Source: Fistularia commersonii (lineage: Eukaryota > Chordata > Actinopteri > Syngnathiformes > Fistulariidae). Taken from it: 64,000 bases of DNA. Shown one piece after another: positions 60,931-64,000 of this stretch. Location: positions 19,691,758-19,755,757 of the forward strand of contig JBBMNZ010000001.1 of the NCBI GenBank assembly GCA_037954325.1. Reading direction: 5' to 3'. Position numbers and translations under genes: made by a program. The notes under the pieces were generated by a model. That model did not search any database. It saw only the letters and a program-made list of their open reading frames with translations, and was not told the origin of the DNA. Numbering within the stretch: position 1 is the first letter of the stretch; every line of letters starts with the position of its first letter.

Positions 60931-63900
60931 CCTCCAGAGTCAGCAATGTCAGGGTAAACCCGATGAACCGCCATCCGCTAAACTAGGCGAAAGGTCGCTT
61001 CAGTGTATGAGGCGTTCACGGACTGTCGGAATAAATTTCTACGAGCTACATGTCTGCCAACTGCATAGGCATAGCTGCTCGTTTCTCCGCCTTGAACGTT
61101 ATTATTAATCTATTCATAATCAGGATATATTCACTGACTAATTAGCACTGTGTGCGGTGATTGTGAGGCATATTTGACAGAGAAAGCAAAACCCCGATGG
61201 TTGTTTCGTTAGGGTTAGGGTTGGGGAGAGGGTCGACGACACTGGGATTTTTGTGCAATTTTTTGTGTAATAACGAGCAAAAAAAAAAAAAAAAAAGCAG
61301 TAAGTTACCCCTCCGAATGTCTTATCCAGGAAATAATTCATGCTAAATCAGCTTTTCGCTACATTTTCAACCAATTAATTTGATTTCTTTTCCACGGCAC
61401 TCATTGAATATAATAGCAAAATACAGTTTCCAGGCTCGTTGATGACAACATCTGACGTTCCGGAAAGTGGAGCGGTGACGCGGTTACTGGGAGCGCGTCC
61501 ACCGCTGCAGAACAGTCCTATTTCCCCACAACGAACCCATTTTCCCACAACACTCGAATGCAACGTCAGCGCCCAGACGAGGCGCTGGGGGCTGTCTTTT
61601 CTTTCATTTTTTTTTTTTTTTGAACTTTTCTTTTCTTTCATTTTTTTTTTTACAGCTGTTTGTGCAGCTTTCTGTTGGGATGCAGATAAACAAACACACA
61701 GTTGTCCAAAGCACGACGCTCTAAAGCAACAGCAAAAATTTAAAAAGTGAGTAAAATGCGTTGCACCTTCAACCCACTGGAGTTCAGGGCCGCAGACGAC
61801 ATTCACCCCTCCGTCCTGCAGGCTTCACATACATGATAATCATAGTTGTTATAACCAATACGGGGCTTTCATTTGGCAATTCCTCCGCCCCTTTGTTATA
61901 TACAAAGCATTTGTTTTGTCTATGGGTGTTGCCAGTCTGGGCTGGAGGTCACCCCACAGCCAGGTTTACATCCACACCAACTGCGCCAGACATTAGATTT
62001 ATATTTTTATTGTTGTATCCAAGCGGGCACAATAGACCTCTCCGAAAGGCGGTCGTGTCTGCAAATGAGCTGATAACCGTCTTCTGCTGCTTGGTGTATG
62101 CAATATTGTCCTTTCAACCACTGACGGCAGTGAAATCATTCCAGCAAATGCAGGTCAGAGAATTCAAGTTTGTCTTGACCCACATTTGACGTTATATCAC
62201 CACCTCTCCATTTGGACATGGAGAGGATATGTGTCACAAGGCTGGAAAAAAAGCATGGATGTGTCAAGAAAGGCCTAACTTTAAAAATATCACCGCACAT
62301 GAAATCTTATTACTGTCATAAACAAAAAGTTGTATTTTTCAATTTCTTCAATTTCAAGACGGAGCTCCTTCAAATGATTCGCATCTGAGCACTAAGAGGA
62401 TAACGTTGTGTGGGTAACCACTGTGCCGCAAACACAGAAAAACTAGACTAGTTTCCGAGGGATGTGTTGTTTTTCAGCATAAACAAACACGTCTTCCAAA
62501 CAGGAACCGTATACGCTTGTATTGTTTATTAAAAGATGCACGCATTTTGACTCCGGAGGGGGCTGCAGGGGACTGTAACCTGTCCCCGGATCTTCTCAGT
62601 ACATTTCCACCCCTGATCTGATTAATCGATAGTTTTAGAGAGAACCACCGGTTAAGAGACATGCGATAAATGACCTCCCTTCATTACATGTCACTCCGGA
62701 GTGCTGCAGCTCTCCTGCAGCAGAAGGGTGTGGAGCAGGTGTGTTGGCCGGTCTCAGGCGGCGCCCGGTTGCCAACGCAGACCTGCGCCTCGGTATGACT
62801 CATAGCAGCGTGACCTCAGGGAGCAGCGAGGGCCCGGAGCCGTGGCACTGCAGCCTCGGTGCCGGCAGTTAGCGAGAGGGAGGGGAAGTGGGAGGAGCGA
62901 CGGGGGAAAACGTGCTCGCACGCAGGCATGACAGGCAGCCCGGCCTGAGCACAGCGGGCTGTTTGTGGTAGAAGTGGGCCACTCCGCTTCAACTTAGTCG
63001 GGGAATCTGGAGGAAAGGTTACGCTGGCCCTATCTGGGCCTCCGTGTTCATGCACACCTCCCCTGTCGAGCCAACTCCCCCATCCCAGGAACTCCAAGAG
63101 TGAAGTCAGAGGGGGGAGCTGCCCCAGCAGGGTTAAATATACCACAAAGGGGCTATATTTCACCAGCCGTCCACGAGCTCGCCGCTACCCATGGGCCAAT
63201 TGGGACCTCTGGAACTGGCCTTTCCACCCAAAAAATGTCCACGCATGACTCTGCTTTTCTCTCCGGCGGGTCCTGTAGAACCTACAAGCAGGAAGAAATG
63301 TCCGCTCATGTATTTGTTTCAACCTGAATGGTCACCATAAAAGTACTTCAGGATGACTGTGGCCGGTCTGTGAGCTCATCGCACTCCATACTTGGACAGG
63401 GGACGAGAAGTATTATATACAATGTCATTATGAGGAAGAATAAAATCAAGGGAGGAGCGTGGAAAGGCCACAATAGCACGATGACAGGAAACCATCGAAC
63501 ACTATCAAAAACACGGCTGGTTAATGACAACATGAATAAAGATGATGCAGACAAACACACTTTGAAGGGACATTACACTTTCATGACCGGTGTGATGTTT
63601 GCTGATAGGATATGCAGGAAACGCCTCCCAAACATCCCTCAGGCCGGGGCGATCGGGGCCGGTCTGAACATCACAGGGTAAACGTTGAGAAATGTCTTCA
63701 TACATCAGACGCTGAGTTTGTATGGAATGTGAAGCTGGAATGCCCTGGTCTGCTGTACGGGGCCGCGATGCCGCTCTCAGCGCTTTCACTTTGCATCCCA
63801 GGGGTTCCTAAATACATCCCTATGAAAGGGTGAACTTTGACTTCTTCTTATATCGCCGCCTTCGACTGACCATCCCAGATGCAAACTCTCAGCGGCTGCG

Positions 63901-64000
63901 GAATTCAGCGGTTGAAGGACCCGAGGAAGGACACGCCGTTGTCCGTCCAAGAGGGAGAGCGAGATGTGCAGGTGTCCTCTCTCCACACCCACAGCCAAAA
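60931..64000. other. Upstream of klf11, no gene recognised
   Basis: Contains A- and T-runs at 61280-61297 and 61608-61650 and moderately GC-rich DNA at 62.7-63.2 kb. Short ORFs at the right edge (63.3-63.99 kb) could include part of a gene beyond the window, but no family is recognisable. Confidence 0.5.

Noticed and set aside
61208..61226. Telomere-like TTAGGG repeats
   Set aside because: Only about two units (GTTAGGGTTAGGGTT), within chance expectation for this length of DNA.
1..64000. CRISPR array, operon, phage or other prokaryotic system
   Set aside because: Split genes, vertebrate families and retrotransposons show this is a fish chromosome; no regularly spaced repeats with unique spacers exist.

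Overview
This is ordinary vertebrate genomic DNA, most likely from a ray-finned (teleost) fish. The genes are split by GT-AG introns, long (CA/TG)n microsatellites are abundant, and decayed LINEs of types common in fish plus a hAT DNA transposon are present. All five protein-coding genes match vertebrate families and reconstruct to full length from the sequence. No operons, CRISPR arrays, tRNA or rRNA genes were seen, and I found no novel multi-gene system.

Layout. 1-26,800 has no gene I can identify. It holds microsatellites, LINE fragments at about 6.3, 16.5-17.2 and 22.7-24.2 kb, a 1,316-bp hAT element with a perfect 8-bp target duplication (21,216-22,531), and one weak candidate first exon on the minus strand near 16.0 kb. 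26,815-38,049 (minus) is rpap1, 26 coding exons and 1,434 aa, an RNA polymerase II assembly factor. 39,073-44,150 (plus) is tmem151b, two coding exons and 576 aa, divergent from rpap1 with about 1 kb between the start codons. 45,524-49,714 (plus) is lrr1, five exons and 421 aa, a Cul2 ubiquitin-ligase receptor. 50,810-52,923 (minus) is dnaaf2 (kintoun), two exons and 626 aa, a dynein-arm assembly factor. It is tail to tail with lrr1, and the two poly(A) signals lie within about 40 bp. 53,250-55,960 holds two decayed LINEs. 57,549-60,581 (minus) is klf11, four exons and 519 aa, a Sp/KLF repressor with a GC-rich 5' end. 60,600-64,000 has no gene I can identify.

The genes do not form a pathway; they are housekeeping, ciliary, neuronal and transcription-factor genes that are neighbours. 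From general knowledge, their human counterparts are on chromosomes 15 (RPAP1), 6 (TMEM151B), 14 (LRR1 and DNAAF2, close together) and 2 (KLF11), so only the lrr1-dnaaf2 pairing looks like old conserved linkage. The best regulatory observation is a complete palindromic RFX X-box about 160 bp upstream of the dnaaf2 start codon, which fits its role in motile cilia.

Exon borders were chosen by matching reading phase, GT/AG sites and remembered family sequence. No alignment or transcript data were available.
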